Source: Cyanidiococcus yangmingshanensis (Eukaryota; Rhodophyta; Bangiophyceae; Cyanidiales; Cyanidiaceae). Taken from it: a stretch of 64,000 nt of DNA. Shown here in pieces: positions 17,174 through 27,978 of this stretch. Under the pieces are notes generated by a model that searched no databases, was not told the origin of the DNA, and was given only the letters and a program-made list of their open reading frames with translations. The position numbers and the translations under genes were made by a program. The DNA is taken from the NCBI GenBank assembly GCA_013995675.1, contig VWRR01000002.1:310001-374000 (forward strand). The letters are read 5' to 3'. Positions within the stretch are counted from its first letter, which is position 1, and each line of letters opens with the position of its first letter.

Positions 17174-20100
17174 TTAGGGCGATTCAGAACCCGCCTGTGC
17201 AATGCCTTCAGGCTCCGTCTCGGACTCGAGAGGTGATCTCACCCGATCAAGCGAACGTCGCCTTATCTGACTAAGTCCGTACCGATCTCTCGCAACATAA
17301 ATGTATGAATTGGTATGCTCTCGAATGTGGAGGTATTCAAGAAAACGCTCTTCGTGGGTAATCAGGATCAGCTGAAAGTTTCGCTGGGTCGCTCGTTGCT
17401 GGATCAGCATGGAGAGCGAAGATGCTAGCGATTTCACGTGGAACTCATCGAGGTTGGTCGTGGGCTCGTCCAGAGCCAGGACGCCACAGGCATTTCCGAA
17501 ATTCTCCGCTAACGCGAGCCGGATCAGAATGCACGCCAATACTTTTTGACCGGCTGAGCAGCGACCTCGCATATCGAGCCAGGTATCACCCTGGCGCATG
17601 ACAACTCGATAATGATACGAACGTCGACCGCTGGGCAGCGAGTCAGCGACAACATCCGAACGAATCTCGATGTCGTCAATATCGGAGCCAGTGTAGGTGT
17701 TCTGCCAGAGCTCTCGCAATACCCGATTTATATTGCGCATCTTGAGGTCATGGTAGCGCATGATAGCCAAATCCAAAGCCCGGTAATAGTTCCGCAGATC
17801 TTTGCTGGCCAGCTCGATGGTATCGCATTGGAGACGCAGCGCCTGGAACTGGGCTTCGCTTTGTTCCAAGGCCCGGTCATTCAGCTCTGCGGCGAGCGTG
17901 TGCATTTGCTCCTCCATGAGATCACGTTGACCCCTCAAGTGATGGATCTTTGCCCGTAGGGCATCGGCATCGACTTGGGCCGTCGTAAGATCCTTGTCGA
18001 GCTGATCGTCCGACATCGAACTGCGCATGCGAAAGCGTCCTTTCCATGTGCTGTAACTGCTCGAGCCTTTCATTCAGGCGGCGGTAGCGAAGGTTGTCAC
18101 GGACGGTACGCAGGTAGGCCTCGGCGCTCTGACAACGCCCTGCCGCGCGCTCCATTGCTTGCAAGACTTTCTCCTCCTCTGCAATACTCTGTTGAATCTG
18201 TTGACGACACTCCTCTAGCTGTTGCCGAGCGAGCTCCAGAGCACTCTGCTCATACTGCTTTGATTCTTGAATGAAAAGCTGAAGTTGATTTTCAAGCCGA
18301 ACCTGGTCCATTCGAAGGACATCGTCATCGGAACGCAAGGTTTTCAGACGAGCGAGCATGGTCTCGGCCGCATCGGTTTCACTGATCGTCGACCGCCCAG
18401 CCAAGTGAAGCTCGAGTGTCGCAAGACGAGCCTGCTTCTCAGAACGCATGCAGCGCTGTTGTTCCAGCTCACTTTCGAGTCGCTCGCGATTGCTCTGGAG
18501 TCGTTGCCAATGCGCAATTTCCGTTTCCGTCTTTTGAATCTGCTCGTGAAGTTGTTGAATTCGGACGAGCGTTTGGTGGCGACCTAGTAACAACTTGTCG
18601 AGTTCTTCTTGCAGTTCCATCTCCTCTCGCCAAATCGCATCTTCAGACGCGGAGCGTTCCAGGCCTTCATTCCCAGTCTCCGTAGATACCTGCCGGCTTT
18701 TGGTGGCCAGGTCGGTGGCATCGCAGCTGATCTGCGACGGTCCTGGAGCAGGTGACCCTCCTTGACGCAAACAGGCCAGACGTTGAGCATACCACTGCAG
18801 TTCGCGAGCCTCGGCCAGCTCGTGCTCAGCGATGAGAAGGTCTGCGCGGGCGCTGGCGAGAGCGGCTTCGACCCGAGCATAGTCCCTTTCGCGCTGACGG
18901 ATAAGCGTCACGGAGCGCTTCTCCTGAACCGTGAGAGCGGCGCGTTCCTCCAGCGCTCGCCATTGACGCTCCGCGAGCTCAAGTTCAGTTCGCGGATGCC
19001 TTTTCGTCTGTGACTTGCCTGCTTCGTTCAGTTCGACACGCCACTGGTTGAGCGTGGCCTCCGCATGAGCAGCTTCAATGACTCCGCTAAAGGAACGATC
19101 GCAAACCGGACAGGTTTTGTGCTCTCGCATGCGCTTCTGGATCTCATCCAGCCACTCCCTGCGACTATTCCATCGGCATTCGGCAATTTCCAGCTCATGA
19201 ATACCTTGATTCAGAGCAGCCAGACGAGATTTAAAGCCGTCCACATCCGCTGCATCCGGGGGCAGGTTTTGATCGAGCGCTTGGAGGCGCTGACGCAGGG
19301 CTCTTCGACGCTCCGTCTCCATTCGTTGGATGGTGTCCAGCACGCGGGCCTCTACTTCCAATTCAAGAACCCGGTCGCGTGCAGCCGAGCGTTGCTTCTC
19401 TCGGAGTGACACCTTTTGGTCCGCATCGGTCGGGCAAAGAGTAGCCATATTCCTCTGTGCAAGAAACTGGTGAATAAACGCGATCTCCTCGTCACGGAGA
19501 GTACGTAGAGCCTCTTCGAATGCACATGTGCCTGCGTTTCCATGGCGTAACGACAGACAGGTTGCCGTTTCGGTGCACACTAGCTTGGTGCGCGCTCGTC
19601 GACAGGCCTCAAGGCGCTCCCGGATTGCAGCCACTCGTTGTTCATACAACGGATGCGACATATCCGCGTCACATGTGTGCTTCTCCGCTTGTAACTGCGC
19701 CAATCGAGTGGTCTCCACCGCCAAGTCCTCGACACTTAGCGGCATCGCATGCAATCGTTCAGTGGTGGCTGCGCAGGCTTTCTCCAAAGCCATCATCTCC
19801 ATTCGGAGGGATTCCACTTGTTCTCTCTCTGAATCGTTCTGAAGCTTGGCTTCTTGCTCCTTTTGGACCGCTTCTTTCCACGCTTGTTCTGCTTGCTGTA
19901 TCTCGGATTCGCGACAGCGCTGAATTCGCGAGAGCTCAGTTAACACGTGCCTGCCTGCCTCCTCGACTGACTCATCCGGAATGCTCGACGCTGTCAATAG
20001 GTGTTTGCGCTGGACCTCAAGGATCAGTTCGGTACAAGCTGCTTTTTGTCGCTCTACAGCGGCTAGTCCATTGGTTAGTGTGGCGCTCTCCATCTGGAGT

Positions 20101-21137
20101 TTTTGTTCTCGTTCCCGGAGCGACTGTACTTGTCGTTGTATTCGCTCTCGCTCTTCGCGCATCTTTCTGTGTTCAGCTTCCATGTGCTCGTACTTGGTGG
20201 ATGCGCGACTCAAGGTTCGCTCTAGCTCCTCTGTCTCTTCAGATAGTTCTTCGCCAAGTTCGCGCCAAAGTCGATCGCGCTCCTCGATGCGAATGCGGGT
20301 CTCGTCAAGGATGCCTTCCAGTTGCTGACGGAGCGCCTGTCTGCGTCCTCGTTCGGCCTCCAGCTCAGCGATTTCTGCCAGCTTAGAGTTCATCTCTTTT
20401 TCGAGGCAGGCGAGCGAATCTGTCCACTCAAGGCATCGGGCCTGCATGCTTCGCCAGTCCCTCTGTTTTTGTTTCAGCGCCTCGAGACGCTCCCGACATC
20501 GCTCCAACTCAGAATGTAGAATCTTCAGCTCAGCGAGCTTCTGCTGGGCGCATTTCTGGATCGCAACCAGAGCCTTGGCATAACCTCGGGACTCGAAAAT
20601 ATCATCAAAGCGCTCTTTGACTTTCTTCGGGTCCTGCAATGGCCAGAGTGAATCCTCCTGATGCACGAAGATCACGTTCTCTAGGACGGCTTGCCGTACA
20701 CCGAGAAATGCTGGAGTCATCGCGTTGATGTCGTTGCAACGGTTGGAGGTTTTGGTACGTTGTCCAGTTTTGTCCTTAATGCTGAGGCTTGTCTCGACGG
20801 TACTAAACGTGTGTTTCCCGCCTCCGGACAGCCGCAGCTGGAACTGACGATTTACTGTGACGCTTCGGCCAAGTGCATCCTCAAAAAGCAGACGGATTTT
20901 GGCTTTGGTTTCACTGGTATCGCGTAGACGAGGATCGTGAACAAACGCAGCACCCTTGTCCACGAGAGGCGGCAACTCGCCAATGGTGGCGAGGCGTAAG
21001 CACTCAACAATCGTCGTCTTACCGGTGCCATTCGCCCCCAAGATGACCGTAATTGGCGTCTGGAAACTCAAACGTTGTTCTTCATCTGGACTAAAGCTTC
21101 GAACTCCAGAGAACCCCAGTTTGATTAACCGAGACAT
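17174..21137 (-). CDS. RAD50: DNA repair ATPase RAD50, split over two frames
   Basis: RAD50 is the SMC-like ATPase of the MRE11-RAD50-NBS1 complex, which senses and tethers DNA double-strand breaks. From the ATG at 21137: Walker A GANGTGKTT at 34-42, Q-loop region ENVIFVHQEDSLWPL, a long coiled coil, and the zinc hook CPVC at about 676-679. The C-terminal half, with LDMRGRCSAGQKVLA (ABC signature) and VLALDEPTTNLD (Walker B/D-loop), lies in a second frame (18073 to 17174). The first frame continues into nonsense and stops at 17922. The join is a +1 step between about 17985 and 18055, in the descending coil just after LRYRRLNERLEQLQHME. No segment of the family is missing, so the gene looks complete, about 1320 residues, apart from the frame step. 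RAB18 starts divergently 285 bases away. Confidence 0.92.
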
Positions 21138-21421
21138 GGGCACATCAGCGCGGATACCCTTGCCGACAGAGCACGAGGTTTTGCCGGCAACTCCCGATCC
21201 GCGTACCGTTGGCGGACTCGATCGGGCGATCGATCGGAGGCACGAATGCGCGCTGCAGCATGGCATGATTTCCTGCGGACGAATGGGGCGTGCTCCGGGA
21301 GCCGCCACCGACTCACCTCGCACCCTAGAAGGGGCGTTGTCTTGAAAGAGCTCGTGACGAATCCCCTCCAGTGAAGCGCATGAAGGCTTATCGGTAGAGA
21401 GGATCGGTTAAAATTTCAGGG

Positions 21422-22024
21422 ATGGAGAAACCAACTACTGGTTTGAAAATCGTTCTTGTGGGCGATAGCGCTGTCGGCAAGTCGTCACTGCTGTTGCGTT
21501 TCGCGGAGGGGACATTCGCAGACCTTCCAGCGACAGTTGGTGTGGACTTTCGAGTTGTTACGCTGGAGGATGTGCGCGGGCGCCGAGTCAAACTTACCTG
21601 CTGGGACACCGCTGGGCAAGAGAAGTTTCGTACGTTAACTTCTTCTTACTATCGAGGTGCAAATGGCGTCATTATGGTTTACAGCGTCGACGATCCCAGA
21701 TCGCTTTCCCATATTGAGTCGGCATGGCTTGAGGAAGCTCGAAAGTTCGTGAACAATGCAAATGCCGTTTATATGATTGTTGGCAACAAGGCCGATCTGT
21801 CGCCTGCAGCGGTTCCCACAGCGCAGGGCAGGCGTCTGGCTGAGCGTATGGGGGCGTTGTTCATCGAAACGAGTGCCAAGGCAGGCGCCGGTGTCTCTGA
21901 ATGCTTTATCGAGCTCGTGGCGCGAATTTTGGAGTCGCAACCAGAACCTACCTCTCTGCATGCACAGGGCGCGCTCCAGCTGAGTGCACCGCCGGAATCT
22001 GACGCCACAACCTGTCTCTGTTGA
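21422..22024 (+). CDS. RAB18: Small GTPase RAB18 (RABC)
   Basis: A 200-residue Rab GTPase. G1 GDSAVGKSS (about 14-22), the switch I threonine in LPATVGVDFRV, G3 WDTAGQEKFRTL, G4 NKAD (the family usually has NK[VC]D or NKxD) and G5 ETSAK are all present. The switch I sequence and LTSSYYRGANGVIMVY resemble RAB18/RABC, which acts at the ER-lipid droplet interface and in ER-Golgi traffic. The C-terminus CLC gives a CxC double geranylgeranylation site. It is divergent from RAD50 with only 284 bases between the starts. RAB1 is a possible alternative, but the effector region fits RAB18 better. Confidence 0.9.
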   Translation: MEKPTTGLKIVLVGDSAVGKSSLLLRFAEGTFADLPATVGVDFRVVTLEDVRGRRVKLTCWDTAGQEKFRTLTSSYYRGANGVIMVYSVDDPRSLSHIESAWLEEARKFVNNANAVYMIVGNKADLSPAAVPTAQGRRLAERMGALFIETSAKAGAGVSECFIELVARILESQPEPTSLHAQGALQLSAPPESDATTCLC

Positions 22025-23377
22025 GGGCGTTTGCAGCGACGCACCGGCTCCATGTTGACCATTCCTTCTTCTCACATCTGGATGAAGCGGTAACTCGGCG
22101 TGGTGTTGAGGCGTTCGGCAAACGAGCGGCGTGCGGCAGCATGCCGACATGTATGCATCGCAATAATCATGGATGATCGAAGTAACGCACTTTCGAAGGA
22201 GACACACAGACGCTACTAAGCGCTCCCGGACGGATACGTAGCGTCCAAAGATGGAAGCGCAGCGTAGCGTGTATTGGACAGCTATCTAGAGCGCAAGTTG
22301 TGCTCTGCGTTCTGATCCGTCGCGGGACGTTGTATCGCCCCTGAGTTCTGAACCGGAACGCTTGTCGCATATCGGACGAAATGTCTTCATTCGCCCCAGT
22401 GCGAGTCCTCTGTAAACGGAGACGTTCCGTCTTTTGTCGTTGCGGAGCCCACTGACCGTGGTGCTCGCGCCCAGCTGCACCGTAGTCCTGAGCGAGTCCT
22501 CTACACGCTCCTGGTCCGTGCCGAACAGGGTAACCATCAATCCCAAAGCAAACGAAGAGTCCGGCCAACCGCGTGCACACTCCCCTGCACCTGGAGAGGT
22601 ATTGGGTAGATGCTCTCGTCGAGCATCTATACACATCGCCATGCTGGGCTCCGCACCGGTTTCCGCACAGGAGCAAAAGTCCACGCAGGAATGCAACGGA
22701 GCGGATAAACCGGACGTGAACGCTTCGCTTTGCGTCGACAGCACCGCTACCAACACTTCTGCCATACCCAAAGACGCTGAACGCGCTTATTGCCCGAGAA
22801 ATGGCGAAGACATCAAGTGAACACAGTCTGTGATCTGTTCCCACTCGAAAATAAAACTTGCAGTCGGGTACCTGTTTGAACGAGAGGGCCTCGGCGAGAC
22901 GGTCGACAGATTTTGGCCGGAGGAATTTAACCCTTTGGACGAAGCATTCGTCTGAAAATGAGCCCCAACGTTCGACTATACGATCAACCTTCTCGGAAGC
23001 GCAGTTGGTCGCAAATCAGAGTGTCTGAACCACGGAATGCTTGACATGGCTGGTCTCGATATAACCTGGACGCCGCGTGCAAATGGATTAGGCAGCGTGC
23101 TGGCGTCGGGTGCGGTAGCGGAGTCGCGCAGCCCCCTGTGGACGCGCATGCGATCCAGATCCGAGAGGCATGAAGCGATACAATCTTGGATATAGAGGAC
23201 GACGACGTCTGAGAGATGCCCGGTGGTGCGTCCGTCGCGCGGAATCGCTACGACGCGCTTCTGTTGCCTTCGCGGACGTCGAGCCGGCGTCGGCAGGTAT
23301 CGGTTGCTGTGGGTGTTGGTGTAGGCGCTCGCGTTCGGAGTCGATCATCTGGTTCCGAAACAGTTTCAGTCAAGGAA
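22025..23377. other. Intergenic, RAB18 to p23
   Basis: A 1.35-kb spacer. The minus strand holds overlapping frames of 225 codons (22844-22167) and about 159 codons (ATG at 22765, stop at 22286). Neither shows a recognisable domain; the second reads somewhat like protein around 22480-22560 and could be a small unrecognised gene. Confidence 0.4.
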
Positions 23378-24046
23378 ATGCTTTATACCCCAGATTTTAG
23401 TTGGGCACAGCGCAAAGATAAGGTTTTCGTCACAGTGAAGGTCCCTAATGTGAAGAAAGACACCGCGATACTCAAAGTAACGCCCGAGGGACAGGTATAC
23501 TTTAAGGGTATTGGCGGCGAACTGGGACACGAGCGGGAGTACGAGTTGGATATTCGGTTGCTTCACGAGATCAAAGCAGATGAGGCTCAGTGCGGGGTTC
23601 AAGCAAGGCAGGTATACTTTGTTCTCCCAAAGGCAGAGGCTGGCCAGTGGTGGTCACGACTCTTGCACGATCCCGGCCGAAACGTGCACTTGTCTGTGGA
23701 CTGGGGTCTCTGGGTAGACGAGGATGAAGACGATCAGTTCGATTTCGGAAGCCACTTTGGCTCCCGTGATATGGCGGATCTGGATTTTGGTATGGGCGAC
23801 GACGATGACGCTGACGACGAGGATATTGATGATGACGATGACCTTGGCAACGATGATCTGGACGGGACGGCCCCTGATGAAGCAGGCGCGCCAACGGCAG
23901 AGAATCATGCTGAGGGAGACGAACAAGCAGACGAGAATGATGTGGTGAAGAGTGAGGAAGGTGCAGTGGCTGGTGCCGCCAAAGTTGCCGGTAAAGTGGC
24001 AGAGGATCAGTCGACAGCGACCTCGACGGAGCAAGCAGCGGTGTAG
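23378..24046 (+). CDS. SBA1: HSP90 co-chaperone p23 (SBA1)
   Basis: A 222-residue p23 protein. p23 binds ATP-bound HSP90 through a CS domain and stabilises the closed state in cytosol and nucleus. The CS domain spans about 1-110: PDFSWAQRKDKVFVTVKVP, VKVTPEG-type strand with VYFKGIGGE, ELDIRLLHEI, and VYFVLPKAEAGQWWSRLL, followed by VDWGLWVDEDEDD, the family's WxxWxDEDD signature. The C-terminal half is strongly acidic, with runs of Asp, then Ala/Glu-rich. The ATG at 23378 is chosen because the domain starts immediately; 54 upstream codons in frame look non-coding. Confidence 0.94.
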   Translation: MLYTPDFSWAQRKDKVFVTVKVPNVKKDTAILKVTPEGQVYFKGIGGELGHEREYELDIRLLHEIKADEAQCGVQARQVYFVLPKAEAGQWWSRLLHDPGRNVHLSVDWGLWVDEDEDDQFDFGSHFGSRDMADLDFGMGDDDDADDEDIDDDDDLGNDDLDGTAPDEAGAPTAENHAEGDEQADENDVVKSEEGAVAGAAKVAGKVAEDQSTATSTEQAAV

Positions 24047-25300
24047 TATAGCTGGTTCCGAGCGGCGCTAAACTCCAGAACGATACGATAGCAACTTTGA
24101 AGGAACAAGCATGGATATCGCATTGCCGGTTCTGGGTGAAGCTGGACGGGACCATACAGGAATTCCAGTTACTGGGCGCTACGGTAAACGCAATGTTTGA
24201 AGTTGACGGTACATGCTCCATAGCCTCGAATGCATCATCTGAATCCCGATGCATGCCAATGGCGGACGAAGCGCAGGTCCCGTTGGTGGCGAGTTGCCGC
24301 AGGCACCGGGCTGAGCTCCCCAGCACCCTGTCTTGGCGACCCGAGTTTGCGCTTGATTCGGGGCGACTCTCGCTCGCCAAAGCCCATCGCGCGAGTCGTA
24401 TCCCGACTGATCGTGCGTTTTTGCGCTCGAGTGCAACGGGTCGGGCCGCGCTCGATCGCCAGAATCCATTGAGGAAACCAGCTAGCTTCGTGTGAGCGAA
24501 CTCTGATCGAATCAATCCTTTCGGCGGATGTCTGACTCTTCTTAGCCTATTCCAAAGCGGTGCGCTCCGAAACATGACGCCATGTTCGTCGAGAGCGGAT
24601 ATCTGGCACTCCACGACATGCACATCGCCACTCAGATCATGCGCACGTGCACTGGCAACGCACGCATCCAACGGTGCGGTCAATGCGCACGCAAGCGTGG
24701 CGAGCGCTCCCGTGTCGTCCACTGTGGCTCGCCACCATGATCAATTCCTTCATTCACGGATGCGTGAACCCCATCGGTACCATGATCAGGCACTACCGCG
24801 TATCGCTGCCCGTGGTCCATCGCCGCACGAATCGAACACGGTGTATCAAGCAGCTCGCTCTCGGTGATCGGCGTGATCGCCTGTTATCGACGGCTCCAGA
24901 CATGACAGGTCACTGCTGACGCTCCGATCGTCTTCGCCGAAAGAGTTCCGATTCGAGGAGCCCGCTCGGACTCAGGAAAACGACCCCTGCATGCTGCCTA
25001 TGAATCTAGAGACCGTCTGTCATGCATATTCACCGAGAGATACTGATATGCAGATTCGTGTCCACATGCTGGCACCATGCTCTCCATTTCCATGCTGCAT
25101 GCGTCGGTGTTCTGTGATCGGGTCGCCGCGAACGGCGGACGCGCAGAAGCGTCGATTGTCGCCATGGCGAGCACGTCATTCATGCCAGCACCAGTGGCTG
25201 TTCGCGACGCCTCGGGGCGCGGCGGCTCCGGGCCGACACCAATGCAACGATCGGCCATGGATCCGACGTATTGGTGTTCCCGGATACCGAAAAATACCTG
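24047..25300. other. Intergenic, p23 to citrate synthase
   Basis: A 1.25-kb spacer between two plus-strand genes. A 383-codon minus-strand frame reaches into it from p23, but it is the antisense of the acidic Asp-rich tail and is dismissed. Nothing else was recognised. Confidence 0.45.
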
Positions 25301-26749
25301 ATGCGGAGCGATCGCGTTGCAGCAGCTCTGGTACGTTTGAAGTATATTAGGAATGCATCTGATCTTGTGTCTGAAGTGAGGAAAAAGTCGTTTCGGGTGT
25401 TGAGCACGAGTGCTCCCCAGACGCTTACCGAGGCGGTGCGATCGAAGATCGAGCCCATGAAAGCGCAAGTCCATGTGGTGCGGGAACAGTTTGGCGAAGA
25501 AGTTCTAGGCACTTGTACGGTGAATCAGGCGTATGGTGGAATGAGATCTGTGAAATCCATGGTATACGAGACTTCGCTGCTCGATCCGGAGGAAGGTATT
25601 CGTTTTCGGGGTTACTCGATCCCAGAGTGTCAGAAGCTGTTGCCCAAGGCCAAGCCGGCTGGCGAACAACCCCTTCCAGAAGGACTTTTATGGCTTCTCT
25701 TGACGGGTGATATACCCACTGAGTCGCAAGTTCAGAGTGTGTGCATGGATCTGAAACAACGTGCTACCGTTCCCGAGGATGTGTTGCACTTTCTGGACCG
25801 GCTGCCGCATAAGCGCCTGCATCCAATGACGCAGTTCACAATCGCAGTCAATTTGCTGCAGCGTGACTCGCGCATGACTGAAGCTTACGCCCATGGTGCT
25901 GCCAAGTCAGCGTACTGGGAGCACTGTCTCGAGGATGCGTTGACGCTGATCGCCCGGTTGCCGGTGATTGCGGCGCGCATCTATCGCAATACATTCCATG
26001 GCGCCAAACACATCCCATTAGAAACGACAGCGAATGCCGACGACATGGGAAAGCGCCTCGCTCGATCGCTTGGGTTTGAGTCGACTGAGTTTGATGAGCT
26101 AATGCGCTTGTACCTAGTGCTTCACGCGGACCACGAAGGTGGTAACGTGTCTGCCCACGCGGTTCGTTTGGTAGGCTCAGCGCTCAGCGATCCTTACCTT
26201 GCCTTTGCGGCTGGGTTGAATGGTCTCGCGGGACCGCTGCATGGTCTGGCAAATCAGGAAGTGCTGCGCTGGCTGCTGCAGATGAAAGAAAAACTCGGTG
26301 GCCGACCCATGACGACGGAGAATTTGACAGAACTGTGCTGGCAGACGCTGCGCGAGGGGCATGTCATTCCGGGTTTTGGGCACGCCGTTCTTCGACGAAC
26401 TGATCCGCGTTATACTGCGCAACGCGAATTCGCGCTCAAGTACCTGCCTCATGACGAAATGTTCCAGCTGGTTTCAAAACTGTACGAAGTTGTACCGCAG
26501 GTGTTGGAGGAACAGGGCAAAGTGAAGAATCCGTGGCCAAACGTTGATCAGCATTCTGGCGTCCTGCTTCGCTACTACGGGCTGGTCGAGAGCAATTTTT
26601 ATACCGTGCTCTTTGGAGTGAGTCGCGCAATCGGGACCCTATCATCCCTGGTTTGGGATCGCGCGCTCGGCCTGCCCATTGAACGGCCCAAATCAGTGAC
26701 AACGCAATGGATTCGCGACCACTTCGAAAAACGCTCGGTGTCGGCGTAG
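25301..26749 (+). CDS. CIT1: Mitochondrial citrate synthase
   Basis: A 482-residue citrate synthase that condenses oxaloacetate and acetyl-CoA in the TCA cycle. Residues 1-40 form an Arg/Lys/Ser-rich, acid-poor presequence typical of matrix targeting. Catalytic residues can be placed: His286 in HEGGNVSAH, His361 in GFGHAVLR, and Asp416 in NVDQHSG, matching His274, His320 and Asp375 of the pig enzyme. [13 protein letters not shown] and the LLLTGDIPT hinge are also present. Length and the mitochondrial-type signature argue against the peroxisomal or bacterial form. The ATG at 25301 is used; a TTG ten codons upstream is in frame. Confidence 0.97.
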   Translation: MRSDRVAAALVRLKYIRNASDLVSEVRKKSFRVLSTSAPQTLTEAVRSKIEPMKAQVHVVREQFGEEVLGTCTVNQAYGGMRSVKSMVYETSLLDPEEGIRFRGYSIPECQKLLPKAKPAGEQPLPEGLLWLLLTGDIPTESQVQSVCMDLKQRATVPEDVLHFLDRLPHKRLHPMTQFTIAVNLLQRDSRMTEAYAHGAAKSAYWEHCLEDALTLIARLPVIAARIYRNTFHGAKHIPLETTANADDMGKRLARSLGFESTEFDELMRLYLVLHADHEGGNVSAHAVRLVGSALSDPYLAFAAGLNGLAGPLHGLANQEVLRWLLQMKEKLGGRPMTTENLTELCWQTLREGHVIPGFGHAVLRRTDPRYTAQREFALKYLPHDEMFQLVSKLYEVVPQVLEEQGKVKNPWPNVDQHSGVLLRYYGLVESNFYTVLFGVSRAIGTLSSLVWDRALGLPIERPKSVTTQWIRDHFEKRSVSA

Positions 26750-27183
26750 GGTAGTAGATGCGGTCTCGAGACTGCTCGTCTGGCTGCTGTGCAAGCAACG
26801 TTTGATGCGCATACGCATGACCCGGCGTCACGAGGCGTTCTCTCTCTCAATGATCTGGTTCCAGTGACCATAAACACCGCTTTCAATAAACAAGAGACGC
26901 TGCGACTCGCATGATCTGGTCAGGACGCAGGAGGTTTGGCCTGATCTGCGCCAGCACGGGCGCCGTCAGCTCCAGGCTGATTCGCTTTGTTCGTATGCCG
27001 TTTCTGTGAACATTGCGTATGTGCGCGACGTCATAAAAATGAGATATCTGGTCGAGCGTTTGTCGGAGACACGTTTCGCCATGCAATGCGCGCGATCCTT
27101 GGACTCCAGTCGATTCTGCTCAGACCGTCGGTGACGCCATGACGCTAGCTGAGCGTTCGCAGCGGTTCGGCATCAACAACGCC
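26750..27183. other. Convergent intergenic region, citrate synthase / COQ10
   Basis: A 434-base spacer at two gene ends with no recognisable feature. Confidence 0.5.
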
Positions 27184-27978
27184 TCATGCGCGTTGCGCTT
27201 TGATCGATGAGGACGGCTGCGCCTGTTCACCATGTTCACGATGCACTACCTGGGCACGCTCCTCAAACGCCCGCACCATTTTTTTGGCAACTTCGTTGAA
27301 AAACAGATCCACAGCTGTTCGATATAGCGGCGAGCGGAAGCGAAAATCGACGTAAAAGTATACCCAGGATTCTTTGGGATTTTCCGCTGGTCGGAATCGC
27401 CATTCATTAACCAGGTATTCGAAGAGTCGGCTCGTCGTGGCAGTTGCTCGTACCGCTCGCCCCGGTTCAAGTCGTACGAGCGAGATATACTCTTCATGAA
27501 AGAGCTGGAATCCGACCTTGAGCTCCGCCTCCAACAGGCGTTCTCCAAACCGTCGGACAACACGGGAGCCTGTGCACCACGGAACAAACTCCTGATAACG
27601 CTCTACATCAGCAACGACACTGTAGAGCTCGTGTGTGGTGAACGGAACAAGTTTGCTCTCCTCGAACGACCGCGATAACGTCGCTCGCGTGGCCGGCTCC
27701 ATTGTCGTGTCTGCGAGCGGGTCACTGTTTGCTCTTCGGAAAAACAACCGCTGACGACGCCATTTGTCAGGATCACACCACATTCGGGTAGCGTGCGAGA
27801 GGCCTAACCCAGCCGTTGTGAGCGGGACGGGAGCAGACTTGGTGCGGACGCATCGTTCTTGCATAAACCGCAAGCACTGGTCCCTCAAGAGCACTCGCCC
27901 ATCATTCGCCGCAAGCACGAGTGGGATCAGTGAACAAGTCGGCAGAAACGCCCGCCCTCCTGTCCGTCCGAACAGCAT
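27184..27978 (-). CDS. COQ10: Coenzyme Q-binding protein COQ10
   Basis: A 264-residue protein with an N-terminal region of about 100 residues suited to mitochondrial import, then a START/SRPBCC domain. COQ10 binds ubiquinone at the inner membrane and is needed for efficient respiration. Diagnostic blocks: LYSVVADVERYQEFVPWCTG, the AELKVGFQLFHEEYISLV strand pair, LVNEWRFRP, VYFYVDFRFRSPLY and a final helix with LFFNEVAKKMVRAFEERA. The ATG at 27978 is the first in frame; a GTG five codons upstream is ignored. The last residues are a short polar tail. Confidence 0.92.
   Translation of the reverse strand: MLFGRTGGRAFLPTCSLIPLVLAANDGRVLLRDQCLRFMQERCVRTKSAPVPLTTAGLGLSHATRMWCDPDKWRRQRLFFRRANSDPLADTTMEPATRATLSRSFEESKLVPFTTHELYSVVADVERYQEFVPWCTGSRVVRRFGERLLEAELKVGFQLFHEEYISLVRLEPGRAVRATATTSRLFEYLVNEWRFRPAENPKESWVYFYVDFRFRSPLYRTAVDLFFNEVAKKMVRAFEERAQVVHREHGEQAQPSSSIKAQRA

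Noticed and set aside
19520-20386. 288-codon plus-strand frame opposite RAD50
   Set aside because: It is antisense to the RAD50 coiled coil, whose codon pattern keeps the opposite strand open.
23571-24722. 383-codon minus-strand frame opposite p23
   Set aside because: It is the antisense of the Asp-rich p23 tail, has a biased His/Arg/Pro composition and no domain.
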